A stretch of DNA of 64,000 nucleotides from Kallotenue papyrolyticum (GCF_000526415.1 NZ_JAGA01000002.1:1046001-1110000); one strand, 5' to 3'. Counted from the first letter of the stretch, positions 34,559 through 52,320 are shown. Notes: a model not told the origin generated them from the letters alone. Numbers and translations: made by a program.

Positions 34559-35541
34559 GCCTCGATCACCTCCAGCTCCAGTCCCTGTGCCCGCAGAAAG
34601 GCCAGCGCATCGTCGATGCGCCGGCGCTCGCCGGTCAGTTCGACCTGCAACTGACCCAGGCGCCGGCTGCCGATGGTCTCGATCGCGCCACCCAGGATGT
34701 TGGCGTCGATGCCGAAGCGTCGCGCCATGGTGGTAATGATCGGTCGGTCGGCGTTCTCGCCGAGAAAGGTGATGGTGACCAGCACCGCGCCCGGCGTGGG
34801 GGCGCGCAGGTCGGCAGCGCCCTCCGGCAGCAGCGCGCCGCTGCGTCCCAGCACTTCAACGACGCTGCCCTGATCGACGATGCGTCCGGCGTGCATGATC
34901 GCCACCGAGTCGCAGATGCGCTTGACCACGTTCAGCTCATGGGTGATCAGCAGGATCGTCAGGCCCAGGCGTCGGTTCAGCTCTTTGAGCAGCTCCAGGA
35001 TCGCGCGCGTGGTCTGTGGATCGAGCGCCGAGGTGGCCTCGTCCGAGAGCAGCACCTGGGGCTCGCCAGCCAGCGCGCGCGCGATGCCGACGCGCTGTTT
35101 CTGGCCGCCCGAAAGCTGGCTGGGATAGGCGTGCGCGCGATCTTCCAGCCCCACCAGCCGCAGCAGCTCGGCGACACGCCGCTGACGGGTCACACGATCT
35201 ACGCCCATCACTTCCAGTGGAAAGGCCACGTTCTCGGCCACGCTGCGCGAGCTCAGCAGGTTGAAGTGTTGGAAGATCATGCCGATGCGCTGGCGCATGC
35301 GCCGTAGCTCGGCGGACGGCAGGTTGGTCAGCTCCTGGCCGGCGACGCGCACGCTGCCGCTGCTGGGCCGTTCCAGCAGGTTGACGCAGCGGATCAGCGT
35401 GCTCTTGCCCGCGCCGCTCTGGCCCAGCACGCCGAAGATCTCGCCCTGGCGCACATCCAGGTTCACACCGTCTAGCGCGACGATCTCGCGGCGCCCCTGC
35501 CGATAGATTTTGCGCAGATCGCGCAGTTCGATCATGTTCAT
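34555..35541 (-). CDS. metN: Methionine ABC transporter ATP-binding protein
   Basis: 328 aa from ATG 35541. Walker A is GQSGAGKST, the signature is LSGGQKQRVGIARAL, and Walker B is VLLSDEATSALD. The C-terminal NIL domain (about 250-328; ITFLGENADRPIITTMARRFG) is the regulatory methionine-binding part found in MetN. The start is hard to fix: an in-frame TTG at 35568 has GGAGG at good distance, but that GGAGG is in the arm of a terminator hairpin. I prefer the ATG pair at 35541 and 35535. Confidence 0.93.
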   Translation of the reverse strand: MNMIELRDLRKIYRQGRREIVALDGVNLDVRQGEIFGVLGQSGAGKSTLIRCVNLLERPSSGSVRVAGQELTNLPSAELRRMRQRIGMIFQHFNLLSSRSVAENVAFPLEVMGVDRVTRQRRVAELLRLVGLEDRAHAYPSQLSGGQKQRVGIARALAGEPQVLLSDEATSALDPQTTRAILELLKELNRRLGLTILLITHELNVVKRICDSVAIMHAGRIVDQGSVVEVLGRSGALLPEGAADLRAPTPGAVLVTITFLGENADRPIITTMARRFGIDANILGGAIETIGSRRLGQLQVELTGERRRIDDALAFLRAQGLELEVIEA

Positions 35542-35560
35542 AGCTACGGTCTTGGGCACG

Positions 35561-35591
35561 CAAAACAACGTGCCTCCGCGACGGAGGCACG
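35561..35591 (-). terminator. Terminator or attenuator between cysK and metN
   Basis: On the minus strand perfect 10-bp arms CGTGCCTCCG / CGGAGGCACG around a 3-base loop are followed by TTGTTTTG. It ends 20 bases before the metN start, so it could end the cysK transcript or attenuate read-through into metNIQ. Confidence 0.8.
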
Positions 35592-35647
35592 GACGTGCGC
35601 GCGTTCGGAGTTGGGGTTAGGCGCCGGCGCCGACTGGCAGGTTGGCG

Positions 35648-36577
<930 letters not shown>

Positions 36578-36589
36578 ATAACCCCGATT

Positions 36590-36617
36590 GTTATATTTGT
36601 TGACAAACAATACTAAC
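36590..36617 (-). promoter_or_regulatory. Promoter/operator dyad upstream of cysK
   Basis: GTTA nnn TTGTT tgtc AACAA nnn TAAC reads as an imperfect 28-bp palindrome on the minus strand, overlapping a TATAAC -10 candidate (36590-36595). The -10 lies only 12 bases before the start codon, so the transcript leader would be very short. A repressor-type site is likely; the regulator is unknown. Confidence 0.55.
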
Positions 36618-36706
36618 ATGCGTGGCGCCATCTGGCAAGGCATGGTAGATGGTTCTGTCCCAGCAGATTGTGTACCAGTGCGTGGTGGGGCGCCGCGTGC
36701 CTGGTT

Positions 36707-36735
36707 TTGCCAGGGCTCATCCCTCTCTGTACAAT
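36707..36735 (+). promoter_or_regulatory. Sigma-70-type promoter of the phosphatase gene
   Basis: TTGCCA, 17 bases, TACAAT; ATG 36791 lies 55 bases further. Confidence 0.8.
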
Positions 36736-36790
36736 GGAGCTCGGGAGCGAGAGCGATGCCCGACCGTGCAACGAGGAGGACAATGTAGGC

Positions 36791-37408
36791 ATGCGGTGGT
36801 TTCCTTCCTCCGCCTACCGTGCGCGTTCCTGGCTGTGGGCGCGCTGGCGCCGCTGGCAGCGCCGCAATGGATCTGATCTGCCGCCGAATGCCGATGCGAT
36901 CACCCCACAGTTGATCGTTGGTGGCTTTATCGATGCGCACGACTGGCGGCAACTGGTACGGCAGGGTGTCAGCGTGGTCGTCAGCCTCCAGGCCGAGCGT
37001 CATGATGAAGATGCCTTCGGCGCGCTGCAGCCGGATGGCTACCTGCGCCTGCCTACGATCGACCATTCCGTGCCGACGCTGGCGCAGTTGCGCATGGGGG
37101 CTGCTTTCATCGACGAGGCCGTGCGCGCCGGCAAGACGGTGTTGATCCATTGCCACGCCGGCGTGGGTCGGTCGGCACTGCTGTGCGCCTGCTATCTGGT
37201 GTACACCGGTATGTCTCGCGCGGAAGCCTGGGAGACGGTGAAACGTCACCGCCGCCAGGCCTACCTCAACCCACGCCAGGCAGCGGCGCTGGAAGCCTTT
37301 GAGACAGCGTTGCAACGCGAGCGCGCGGCGACCAGCGTGCCGATCGAGGGACCGCCGCCGGATACGCATATTTTTGTGGCGCCGTCGGATGCGGAGCGCG
37401 CTGGTTGA
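36791..37408 (+). CDS. Dual-specificity phosphatase-like protein
   Basis: 205 aa. The phosphate loop [12 protein letters not shown] (about 119-130) holds the catalytic Cys and Arg of Cys-based phosphatases. The general-acid Asp is probably in PTIDHSVPT (about 92-100). The N-terminus is basic and Trp-rich ([19 protein letters not shown]), perhaps membrane-associating. GAGGAGGA lies 9 bases before ATG 36791. It may act on a phosphoprotein or a small phosphorylated molecule. It is followed after 125 bases by the superoxide dismutase gene. Confidence 0.9.
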   Translation: MRWFPSSAYRARSWLWARWRRWQRRNGSDLPPNADAITPQLIVGGFIDAHDWRQLVRQGVSVVVSLQAERHDEDAFGALQPDGYLRLPTIDHSVPTLAQLRMGAAFIDEAVRAGKTVLIHCHAGVGRSALLCACYLVYTGMSRAEAWETVKRHRRQAYLNPRQAAALEAFETALQRERAATSVPIEGPPPDTHIFVAPSDAERAG

Positions 37409-37533
37409 TGCAGCATGGGCATAGCCGAGCGTGTGCTCCGTCATCTGATCCAAAGGACAGTCGCTGCTGGCACGCAGGTTGCGGCGAGCTGCAGTAGAAT
37501 AGAAGCGCTGTCTAGCAACAGGAGGAACACACC

Positions 37534-38154
37534 ATGGCTCATGAACTACCGCCCTTGCCGTACGGCTACGATGCGCTCGAACCCTACATCGACCAGGAAA
37601 CCATGATGCTGCACCACGACAAGCATCATGCTGCCTATGTCAACAACCTGAACGCCGCGCTGGAGAAATATCCCGAGCTCCAGAACAAAAGCGTCGAAGA
37701 GCTGTTGCGCAACATCGAGAGTGTGCCGGCAGATATTCGCGTAGCGGTGCGCAACAACGGTGGCGGTCATGCCAACCACACCATGTTCTGGCAGATCATG
37801 AAGCCCAACGGTGGTGGCGAGCCCACCGGCCCGATCGCCGACCTGATTCGCGACAAGTTCGGCAGCTTTGAGGAGTTCAAGAAGCAGTTCAACGACGCCG
37901 GCGTCAAGCGCTTCGGCAGCGGCTGGGTTTGGCTGGTGCGCACGCGCGACGGCGACTACCAGATCATCAGCACCGCCAACCAGGACAGCCCGCTGATGGA
38001 GGGGCAGTTCCCGATCATGGGCAACGACGTGTGGGAGCACGCCTACTATCTGAAGTACCGCAACCGCCGCCCGGAGTATTTGGAAGCCTGGTGGAATGTC
38101 GTCAACTGGGATGAGATCAACCGGCGGCTGGAACAGGCGCAGCAGGCCGGCTAG
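37534..38154 (+). CDS. sodA: Fe/Mn superoxide dismutase, Mn-type by sequence
   Basis: 206 aa. It converts superoxide to oxygen and peroxide. Metal ligands are His27 (in MLHHDKHH), the His of HANHTMFWQ (near 80), and the Asp and His of [11 protein letters not shown] (near 168-172). STANQDSPL gives the Gln typical of Mn enzymes, and GGGHANH has the Gly that goes with it, so Mn is the more likely metal. AGGAGG stands 8 bases before the ATG, and a strong terminator follows. Confidence 0.96.
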   Translation: MAHELPPLPYGYDALEPYIDQETMMLHHDKHHAAYVNNLNAALEKYPELQNKSVEELLRNIESVPADIRVAVRNNGGGHANHTMFWQIMKPNGGGEPTGPIADLIRDKFGSFEEFKKQFNDAGVKRFGSGWVWLVRTRDGDYQIISTANQDSPLMEGQFPIMGNDVWEHAYYLKYRNRRPEYLEAWWNVVNWDEINRRLEQAQQAG

Positions 38155-38175
38155 CGCGTCCAGGATCCGGCAACG

Positions 38176-38204
38176 GCAGGCGCTCCCAGCGCCTGCTGTT
38201 TTTT
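38176..38204 (+). terminator. Rho-independent terminator after sodA
   Basis: GCAGGCGCT / AGCGCCTGC arms with loop CCC are followed by TGTTTTTTG. Confidence 0.92.
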
Positions 38205-38380
38205 GTTGTCTGCGTTCTGCCAGCTCCGCTCGTGCCAGGGGATTGACGGGCGCAGGGCAACTCTCTATTGGCAAAGTGGATCGGTAGGCGGAATCCAGCT
38301 AAAGGTAGGGCGTAATTCCTACCCATTACAAACCTAGCCCGTCAAGCCCAGGTGCTTTAGGAGATGAGGTCTCGTCCGGC

Positions 38381-38409
38381 TTGACTTATAAGAACATGTG
38401 TGCTAATAT
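38381..38409 (+). promoter_or_regulatory. Promoter reading into the attC-like site and DHFR-like gene
   Basis: TTGACT, 17 bases, TAATAT. It is preceded by an inverted repeat GTCAAGCC (38341-38348) / GGCTTGAC (38378-38385) whose right arm overlaps the -35. The -10 overlaps the left end of the attC-like site. Confidence 0.75.
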
Positions 38410-38463
38410 TGGTTACTCAAGTCGACATCGCTTCACGGCGCGGCTTAGGCTTAAGTGTTAGGC
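38402..38463 (+). other. Integron attC-like recombination site
   Basis: The site ends with the core GTTAGGC (38457-38463), which fits GTTRRRY. The inner part is a hairpin: AAGTCG (38419-38424) pairs with CGGCTT (38441-38446), with one unpaired A at 38425, then CATCG (38426-38430) with CGGCG (38436-38440), and a CTTCA loop. The single unpaired base next to the stem is a hallmark of attC. The middle closely resembles the common attC words CGCTTC-CGGCGCGGCTTA. The left outer core (GCTAATA) is degenerate against GCCTAAC. No integrase is present in the window. Confidence 0.7.
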
Positions 38464-38516
38464 GGTACGAGCGCTACCGACCCAGGCGAATCAAACGCAC
38501 ACTATCAGGAGACATC

Positions 38517-39107
38517 ATGAAGACGTTAATCACGGAGTTCATCAGCCTCGATGGTGTTGTACAGGCGCCAGGGGGAGCCAGCGAGGACACCGATGGTGGC
38601 TTCAAGCACGGTGGATGGTCAATCAAGTATTTCGATCCGGCGGTGATTGGCGGCATATTCGACGAACTCGCGGCGCAGAGTGATGCACTCTTACAAGGAC
38701 GCCGCACCTACCAGGTCTCGGCCACCGCCTGGCCTGCCCGCGCGGGCGACCCATTCTCAGACTGGATCAACCGCGTACCGAAATATGTGGTCTCTAATAC
38801 GCTCACCGAGCAGGACATCACATGGAAGCCCACCACGATCATTCGTGGCGACGACCTGGTGAAGACGATATCCGATCTGCGCGCGCAGCCTGGTGGATAT
38901 ATCTATGTGTACGGCAGTGCGATGCTGGTCCAATCGTTGCTCGCCGCCGACCTTGTCGATGAGTTGTTGCTTACGATCGAGCCGATCATCCTCGGTGGGG
39001 GGAAGACGATCTTCGCCCACAACGGCAAGGCGCTCCCGTTCACGTTGGCCGCGACAACCACAGCCAACACCGGCGCGCTAGTGTGCCGCTATGTGCGTGC
39101 CCGGTAG
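38517..39107 (+). CDS. Dihydrofolate reductase family protein (RibD C-terminal-like)
   Basis: 196 aa. TLITEFISLDGVVQAPG at the N-terminus, ALLQGRRTYQ (about 56-65) and IYVYGSAMLVQSLLAADLVDEL near 125 match the DHFR-like reductase family. These are NADPH-dependent enzymes of mostly unknown substrate, and true folate reductase activity is not implied. CAGGAGA precedes ATG 38517. It begins 54 bases after the core of an attC-like site, and its codon use is less GC-rich than its neighbours, both of which fit a captured cassette. Confidence 0.92.
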   Translation: MKTLITEFISLDGVVQAPGGASEDTDGGFKHGGWSIKYFDPAVIGGIFDELAAQSDALLQGRRTYQVSATAWPARAGDPFSDWINRVPKYVVSNTLTEQDITWKPTTIIRGDDLVKTISDLRAQPGGYIYVYGSAMLVQSLLAADLVDELLLTIEPIILGGGKTIFAHNGKALPFTLAATTTANTGALVCRYVRAR

Positions 39108-39201
39108 CGCCTGTGCATGCCACAACGCACCACCGCGGACAGAGGCAACTTCGCTCATGTGCTTATACACGCATGGTTGATAGCCCATAGGTTTGCAAGC
39201 G

Positions 39202-39927
39202 ATGCACGAACAAAGAGAAGAGCCGATCGCCCAACAGGCATACGACCTCATCGCCGAAGCGTATGCTGCGCGTATCGACACCAAGCCGCACAACGCGTAC
39301 TACGAACGCCCCGCCACCCTCTCCCTGCTCCCCGATGTGCGGGGCAAACACGTCCTGGACGCCGGCTGTGGGCCAGGCTGGTATGCCGAGTGGCTGGTCA
39401 ACCGCGGCGCCGTGGTGGTGGCCTTGGATGCCAACGCAACGATGGTCCGACTGGCGCAAGAACGCCTGGGCGGCAGGGCGCAGGTCAGACACGCCAACCT
39501 GGCGCAGCCGCTCGACTTCCTGGCCGACAGCTCGTTTGATCTGGTGCTCAGCACCCTGGTGCTGGACTACATCAAGGATTGGAGGCGGGCGTTTGGAGAG
39601 TTCCACCGCGTGCTGCGCAAAGGGGGGCACCTGGTCTTCTCGATCGAGCACCCACAGGCAACGTACGACGCACACCGCGCAAGGAGCAACTACTTCGAAG
39701 TGGAAGCGGTAACGGCCCTATGGCAGGGCTTTGGTGTGGAGGTGCAGATGCCCTCATATCGGCGTCCCTGGGCCGAGGTCATCAATCCACTCATCAGCGC
39801 GGGCTTTGTTCTGGAACGGATCCTGGAACCACTGCCGACGGAGGAGTTCCGGGCACAGGCGCCTGAGACCTACGAGGTCTTGAGCCGACAGCCAGGGTTT
39901 CTATGTGTACGGGCGGTGAAGGGCTGA
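39202..39927 (+). CDS. Class I SAM-dependent methyltransferase
   Basis: 241 aa. Motif I is VLDAGCGPGWYAEWLV (about 51-66), followed by VVALDANATMVRLAQERL (acidic loop) and FDLVLSTLVLDYI (motif II/III). LRKGGHLVFSIEHPQ is the post-motif segment. It probably methylates a small molecule; the substrate is unknown. The ribosome binding site is weak. Together with the DHFR-like gene it forms an isolated pair between sodA and the rpo operon, and could be cargo of the same acquisition. No attC-like site was found between or after the two genes. Confidence 0.9.
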   Translation: MHEQREEPIAQQAYDLIAEAYAARIDTKPHNAYYERPATLSLLPDVRGKHVLDAGCGPGWYAEWLVNRGAVVVALDANATMVRLAQERLGGRAQVRHANLAQPLDFLADSSFDLVLSTLVLDYIKDWRRAFGEFHRVLRKGGHLVFSIEHPQATYDAHRARSNYFEVEAVTALWQGFGVEVQMPSYRRPWAEVINPLISAGFVLERILEPLPTEEFRAQAPETYEVLSRQPGFLCVRAVKG

Positions 39928-40191
39928 GTGGGCGCCTGCCTCGGCCGAGAGCCGATCGGACGCCTGCGGCGATGCCGGTGTCGGTGGCCGGTGTGCGTGC
40001 AACGCCGTTGCGCTCCGTGTCGGGCGCGGTCGTGCCAGAGTTACGGGCAGCGCTGAGCCTGGCCGTTGCGCCCGGGTGCGCATGCGTGTCGGTGCGCCAG
40101 CGTTTGTCGCTCGTTCGCCTGCCCCAGCCTCTGGACCCAGGACCGGCGACCATGCAGGTGCGGCCCACCACCGGACAGCGGGGAGTGCTCC
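39928..40191. other. Non-coding stretch upstream of the decayed membrane gene
   Basis: About 260 bases without a recognisable gene, promoter or repeat. Open frames here have no ribosome binding site and no family resemblance. Confidence 0.5.
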
Positions 40192-40529
40192 ATAGCAACC
40201 GAAGAGCTCGAGACTCGGCTGGTGATCCGGCCGGCGCCTGGACGGCGCGTGGCCCGTATCGTCTTCCTGGCCCTCTTCGCCATCGGCGCCTGGCTCCTCA
40301 TCCGGCTCGACCGGTCGCGCCTGGCACCGGCCGCCGTGCTGTTTGTCGGCGTGCCGCTGGTGTTGATCCTCGATGCGTTGATGGCCTTCCGCGTCCACCC
40401 GAAGGGGGAAGGGCAGCACGCACGCTCAGTCCCGAGCTGGTCAGGTACAAAGACCGGAGCTATGCGGCGATCTCGCAGGGCTTGAGCCGCTACCTGGGAC
40501 TGCCCGCAACCCACGGGCCGGTCCAGTGA
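40192..40529 (+). pseudogene. Decayed small membrane protein gene
   Basis: GGGGAG lies 6 bases before an ATA codon at 40192, where an ATG would be expected. The frame reads ATEELETRLVIRPAPGRRV, then two hydrophobic segments (VFLALFAIGAWLLIRL and VLFVGVPLVLILDALMAF). After the G-rich run near 40400 the coding signal jumps to another frame that reads LSPELVRYKDRSYAAISQGL and stops at TGA 40527-40529. A lost start and a frameshift suggest a pseudogene; a sequencing error in the G-run would explain only one of the two defects. Confidence 0.5.
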
Positions 40530-40569
40530 GGACCGGCGGCCCACGGGCGGCCCCGGTAGCACATCGCGC

Positions 40570-40598
40570 TTGCGCATTGGCCGCTGTCGGTGTATACT
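40570..40598 (+). promoter_or_regulatory. rpoB upstream promoter 1
   Basis: TTGCGC, 17 bases, TATACT. Its transcript would include promoter 2. Confidence 0.7.
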
Positions 40599-40637
40599 GG
40601 CAACAGCGCCGCCGTGGGCGCAGGTCTGCTCCTGCTC

Positions 40638-40666
40638 TTGACACGGCGGTTTGTATGTGTTACACT
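40638..40666 (+). promoter_or_regulatory. rpoB promoter 2 (strong)
   Basis: TTGACA, 17 bases, TACACT. It lies 238 bases before ATG 40904, leaving a long leader. Confidence 0.85.
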
Positions 40667-40785
40667 GCGCGTTTGCGAAAACTGTAGCTCAGTTGCGTGC
40701 GTCCCACGGAATGGCAGCATTCTGTCGGCCGCACCCATGTTGACTGCCGAGGTACCCGATCGTAGGATCGGATGAAGAATGAGCC

Positions 40786-40806
40786 GCGCCGTGAGGCGCA
40801 CTTTTT
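40786..40806 (+). terminator. Possible attenuator in the rpoB leader
   Basis: A short GCGCC / GGCGC stem with a GTGA loop is followed by ACTTTTTG, about 97 bases before rpoB. The stem is only 5 bp, so termination, if any, is likely partial or regulated. Confidence 0.4.
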
Positions 40807-40903
40807 GTCACCAGGTGAGGGGGCACGAATTGACCGGATCCAGCGGCGCCTGGCCACTGGAAGGGTCATTTTGTGTTTCCTGGCGTGCTGAGGAGAGCAG
40901 TCC

Positions 40904-44545
<3,642 letters not shown>

Positions 44546-44624
44546 TTGGGGCGCCTAGCGCCGGTCGCGGTGCCCGCCCAACTGCGGGTGCCGTGGTCGG
44601 CGCGCGAGCCTCACGGAGCAAGAG

Positions 44625-49385
<4,761 letters not shown>

Positions 49386-49411
49386 GCCTCGACCGCCTTC
49401 GCAGGAATGCG

Positions 49412-49446
49412 CAGCGGGAGCTCCAGGGAGCTCCCGCTGTTGCGTT
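49412..49446 (+). terminator. Terminator after rpoC
   Basis: A perfect 12-bp stem (49412-49423 with 49428-49439) is followed by TGTTGCGTTG, a weak T-tract. Confidence 0.75.
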
Positions 49447-49471
49447 GCATCGGATGGAGCCAAGCGGCAGG

Positions 49472-51214
49472 TTAGGCGGCTTCGCGCGCTGGTGCTTCGG
49501 ATGCTTGGCGCGCTAGGTGCTCGTCCACCAGCACGCGGCGCAGCACCTTGCCCACCTGCGTTTTCGGTAGCTCCTGGCGGAACTCGATCAGCCTGGGCAC
49601 TTTGTAGGGCGCCAGCCGCTCGCGGCAAAAGGCCTCGATCTCCTCCGGCGTACAGCTCTCGCCCGGCTTGAGCACGATGAAGGCTTTGACCGTCTCGCCG
49701 CGCTTGGGATCGGGCACGCCGGCGACGGCGGCTTCCAGTACCTTGGGATGCTCGAAGAGCACCTCCTCGACTTCGCGCGGCAAAACCTTGAAGCCGCTGG
49801 CGTTGATCATGTCTTTGGCGCGATCGACGATGTAGAAGTAGCCATCCTCGTCCATGCGCGCGATGTCGCCGGTGTGCAGCCATCCCTCGGCGTCGATCGT
49901 TTTGGCCGTCTCCTCGGGACGGTTCCAGTAGCCCTTCATCACGTTCGGGCCGCGCACCAGCAGCTCGCCCTCGCGCGGCTCGCCCCATGGCACGGGCAGG
50001 CCGGTTTCCGGATCGACGATCATCGCTTCGATATCCGGCAGCGGCAGGCCAATCGATCCGGCGCGGCGCTCGCCATGGATCGGGTTGCAGTGCGTTACCG
50101 GCGCAGCCTCGGTCAGGCCGTAGCCTTCCACCAGGCGGCCACCGGTCAGCGCTTCGAAGCGCTGCTGAATTTCGACCGGCAACGGCGCCGAGCCGGAGAT
50201 ACAGGCTTTGATGCTGCGCAGGTCGAACTCTTTGATGCGCGGATGGTTGACGATGCCGATGTACATCGCCGGCACGCCCGGAAAGATCGTGGCGCGTTGC
50301 TGCTGGATCGCCTGCATGACATGGTCGAGCTGCCGCGGGTTGGGCACGATCACCAGTTCAGCGCCCAGGTAGATGCCGTAGTTCATGGCGACGGTCATGC
50401 CATAGACGTGGAAGAAGGGGATCGCCGCCATGATCGTTTCTTTGCCCGGCTGCGCGTCGGGCATCCAGGCCACTACCTGCAGCGTGTTGGCTACTAGGTT
50501 GCGGTGGGTGAGCATGGCCGCCTTGGGCGTGCCGGTGGTGCCGCCGGTGTACTGGAAGAGCGCTACGTCATCGGGCGCGACCGTGGGCAAGGTGGTCGCC
50601 GGTTGGTGCTGCCGCAACAGGTCTTCGAAGCGATATACGTCCGCGCCCGGCTGGACTTCGATCCAGTCGGCTTCCTTGCGCTGCGCGCGCTGCACCAGTT
50701 GGCGTGCCGGTGGTTTGAGCAGATCGAAGATCTGCGTCACGATCGCGCGTTTGATCGGCGTGCGCGGACGTGCCTGTTCGAAGCGCCGATATAGCAGATT
50801 GAGCAGGATGATCGTTTCGGCGCCGGCGTCGCTGAGTTGGGTCTCCAGCTCGTGGGCGGTGTAGGTCGGGTTGACGTTGACCACGGTGGCACCGGCTTTG
50901 AGCGCGCCGTAAAAGGCGATCACAAATTGTGGCGAATTGGGCAGCATCACCGCGACGCGGTCGCCTGGTTTGACGCCCAACTCCATCAGCGCCGCCGCAA
51001 AGCGATTGGCGTTGTCTTCCAGTTGGCGGTAGGTGAGCGTGCCGCCGATCAAAAGCTTGCCGCCAAACAGATACTTCAGGGCAAAACGCGTAGCAATGTT
51101 GTCCGGGTAGCGGCGGGCACTGTCGGTCAGAAACTGGTGCAGCGGGATGTCGGGGTACGTCAGCGTGTGCGGCACGTTCGGTTCGTAGTGGTGGAACCAC
51201 GCGGCGTTGACCAC
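49472..51214 (-). CDS. Long-chain acyl-CoA synthetase (AMP-forming)
   Basis: 580-aa ANL-superfamily ligase that activates fatty acids with ATP and CoA. The AMP-binding P-loop YTGGTTGTPKAAM is near 219-231, VEGYGLTEAAPVTH near 345, GWLHTGDIARMDEDGY near 435 carries the ribose-binding Asp, and the catalytic Lys is in KTQVGKVLRR near 555. The start is GTG 51214, because AGGAGG lies at the right distance. An upstream ATG would place it outside the promoter transcript. Confidence 0.95.
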   Translation of the reverse strand: MVNAAWFHHYEPNVPHTLTYPDIPLHQFLTDSARRYPDNIATRFALKYLFGGKLLIGGTLTYRQLEDNANRFAAALMELGVKPGDRVAVMLPNSPQFVIAFYGALKAGATVVNVNPTYTAHELETQLSDAGAETIILLNLLYRRFEQARPRTPIKRAIVTQIFDLLKPPARQLVQRAQRKEADWIEVQPGADVYRFEDLLRQHQPATTLPTVAPDDVALFQYTGGTTGTPKAAMLTHRNLVANTLQVVAWMPDAQPGKETIMAAIPFFHVYGMTVAMNYGIYLGAELVIVPNPRQLDHVMQAIQQQRATIFPGVPAMYIGIVNHPRIKEFDLRSIKACISGSAPLPVEIQQRFEALTGGRLVEGYGLTEAAPVTHCNPIHGERRAGSIGLPLPDIEAMIVDPETGLPVPWGEPREGELLVRGPNVMKGYWNRPEETAKTIDAEGWLHTGDIARMDEDGYFYIVDRAKDMINASGFKVLPREVEEVLFEHPKVLEAAVAGVPDPKRGETVKAFIVLKPGESCTPEEIEAFCRERLAPYKVPRLIEFRQELPKTQVGKVLRRVLVDEHLARQASEAPAREAA

Positions 51215-51255
51215 GGCGATCCTCCTTGACCGGATATGAATATCTTTCAAGTTTT

Positions 51256-51285
51256 ATTGTACACCAGAAGCCGCTGCCGCGTCTA
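51256..51285 (-). promoter_or_regulatory. Probable promoter of the acyl-CoA synthetase gene
   Basis: TAGACG, 18 bases, TACAAT on the minus strand, 42 bases before the GTG start. The -35 is a 4/6 match. Confidence 0.5.
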
Positions 51286-51326
51286 GAGGGTGACGCAGGA
51301 TGCGTCAGCCTCCATGCGCGCGGCGC

Positions 51327-52259
51327 TCAGGGAGCGGGCGTGGGGTGGGGCTGAACGGCGTGGAGGATCGCCTGGGTCACGACTTCGGCCGCCGCCACGC
51401 CGATGCGGGTAGGATCGGCGGTGGGCGCGTCCGCGGACGGCGCGCTGAGCGCGAAGAGGGTATCGCCGTCGAACTGGGTATGCGCCGGGCGGATCGCGCG
51501 CGCCAGGCCATCGTGCGCCAGGTCGGCGACGCGATTGCAGGCGGCCTTATCCAGCCGCGCCGAGGTGATGACGCAGCCGATGGTGGTCTGGCGGCCAGGC
51601 GCACCCTGGAGCGGTGCGCGTAGGATCAGCTCAACCGAGTCGGCCCAGGTGCCGTCCGGCAGGCGCGGCCCGGCCAGCACGCGATTGCTCGCAGGATCGA
51701 TGACGCTGCCGAGCGCGTTGACGGCGACCACCGCGGCAACACAGCTGCCGTCCGGCAGGCGCAGGCTGGCGTAGCCCACGCCGCCGGGGCTGGCCTGCGC
51801 CGCGCCCAGCAGCTTACCGACCGTCGCGCCCGCGCCGGCCCCGACCCGCCCCCAGGCCAGCGGTGCGTGCAGCGCCGCCTCGCAGGCGGCATAGCCCATG
51901 GTCGCATCCGGCCAGGCCGGCGCGCCGAGATCCAGATCGAAGAGCACGGCCGCCGGCACGATCGGCACGGGTACGACGCCGGTAGGGAAGCCATAGCCAC
52001 GCTCGGAGAGCCAGCGCATGACGCCGTCGGCAGCGGCCAGGCCAAAGGCGCTACCGCCGGCCAGCAGCACGGCATGCGCCTGCTCGACCAGGTTGCCCGG
52101 ACGCAACAGATCGGTCTCGCGCGTGCCGGGCGCTGCGCCGCGCACGCTGACGCCTGCGACCGCGCCGGCGGGGCACAGGATCACCGTGCAGCCGGTGCGC
52201 TGCGCGCTGTTGGTAGCGTGGCCGACGAAGACGCCTGGAAGATCGGCAAGTGGGGCCAT
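51327..52259 (-). CDS. P1-family peptidase/amidase (DmpA/NylC-like)
   Basis: 310 aa. Proteins of this family are made as one chain and cut themselves to expose an N-terminal nucleophile. The usual NTTIG cleavage motif appears here as RQTTIGCVITSARLDKAACN (about 220-239), so Thr could be the nucleophile after the Gln. VLLAGGSAFGLAAADGVMRWL and GGVGYASLRLPDGSCVAAVVAVNA are characteristic. It may cut beta-aminopeptides or amide oligomers. No ribosome binding site is evident before ATG 52259, so expression may depend on the upstream 52-aa gene. Confidence 0.9.
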   Translation of the reverse strand: MAPLADLPGVFVGHATNSAQRTGCTVILCPAGAVAGVSVRGAAPGTRETDLLRPGNLVEQAHAVLLAGGSAFGLAAADGVMRWLSERGYGFPTGVVPVPIVPAAVLFDLDLGAPAWPDATMGYAACEAALHAPLAWGRVGAGAGATVGKLLGAAQASPGGVGYASLRLPDGSCVAAVVAVNALGSVIDPASNRVLAGPRLPDGTWADSVELILRAPLQGAPGRQTTIGCVITSARLDKAACNRVADLAHDGLARAIRPAHTQFDGDTLFALSAPSADAPTADPTRIGVAAAEVVTQAILHAVQPHPTPAP

Positions 52260-52320
52260 AGCGGGTGGGGGGTGGCAACGGCAGCGCGCGGCCGCAGGGC
52301 TGCGCACTGCCGTTGGTGTG

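Noticed and set aside
39108-39201. Second attC-like site between the DHFR-like and methyltransferase genes
   Set aside because: No GTTRRRY core with a matching hairpin was found there.
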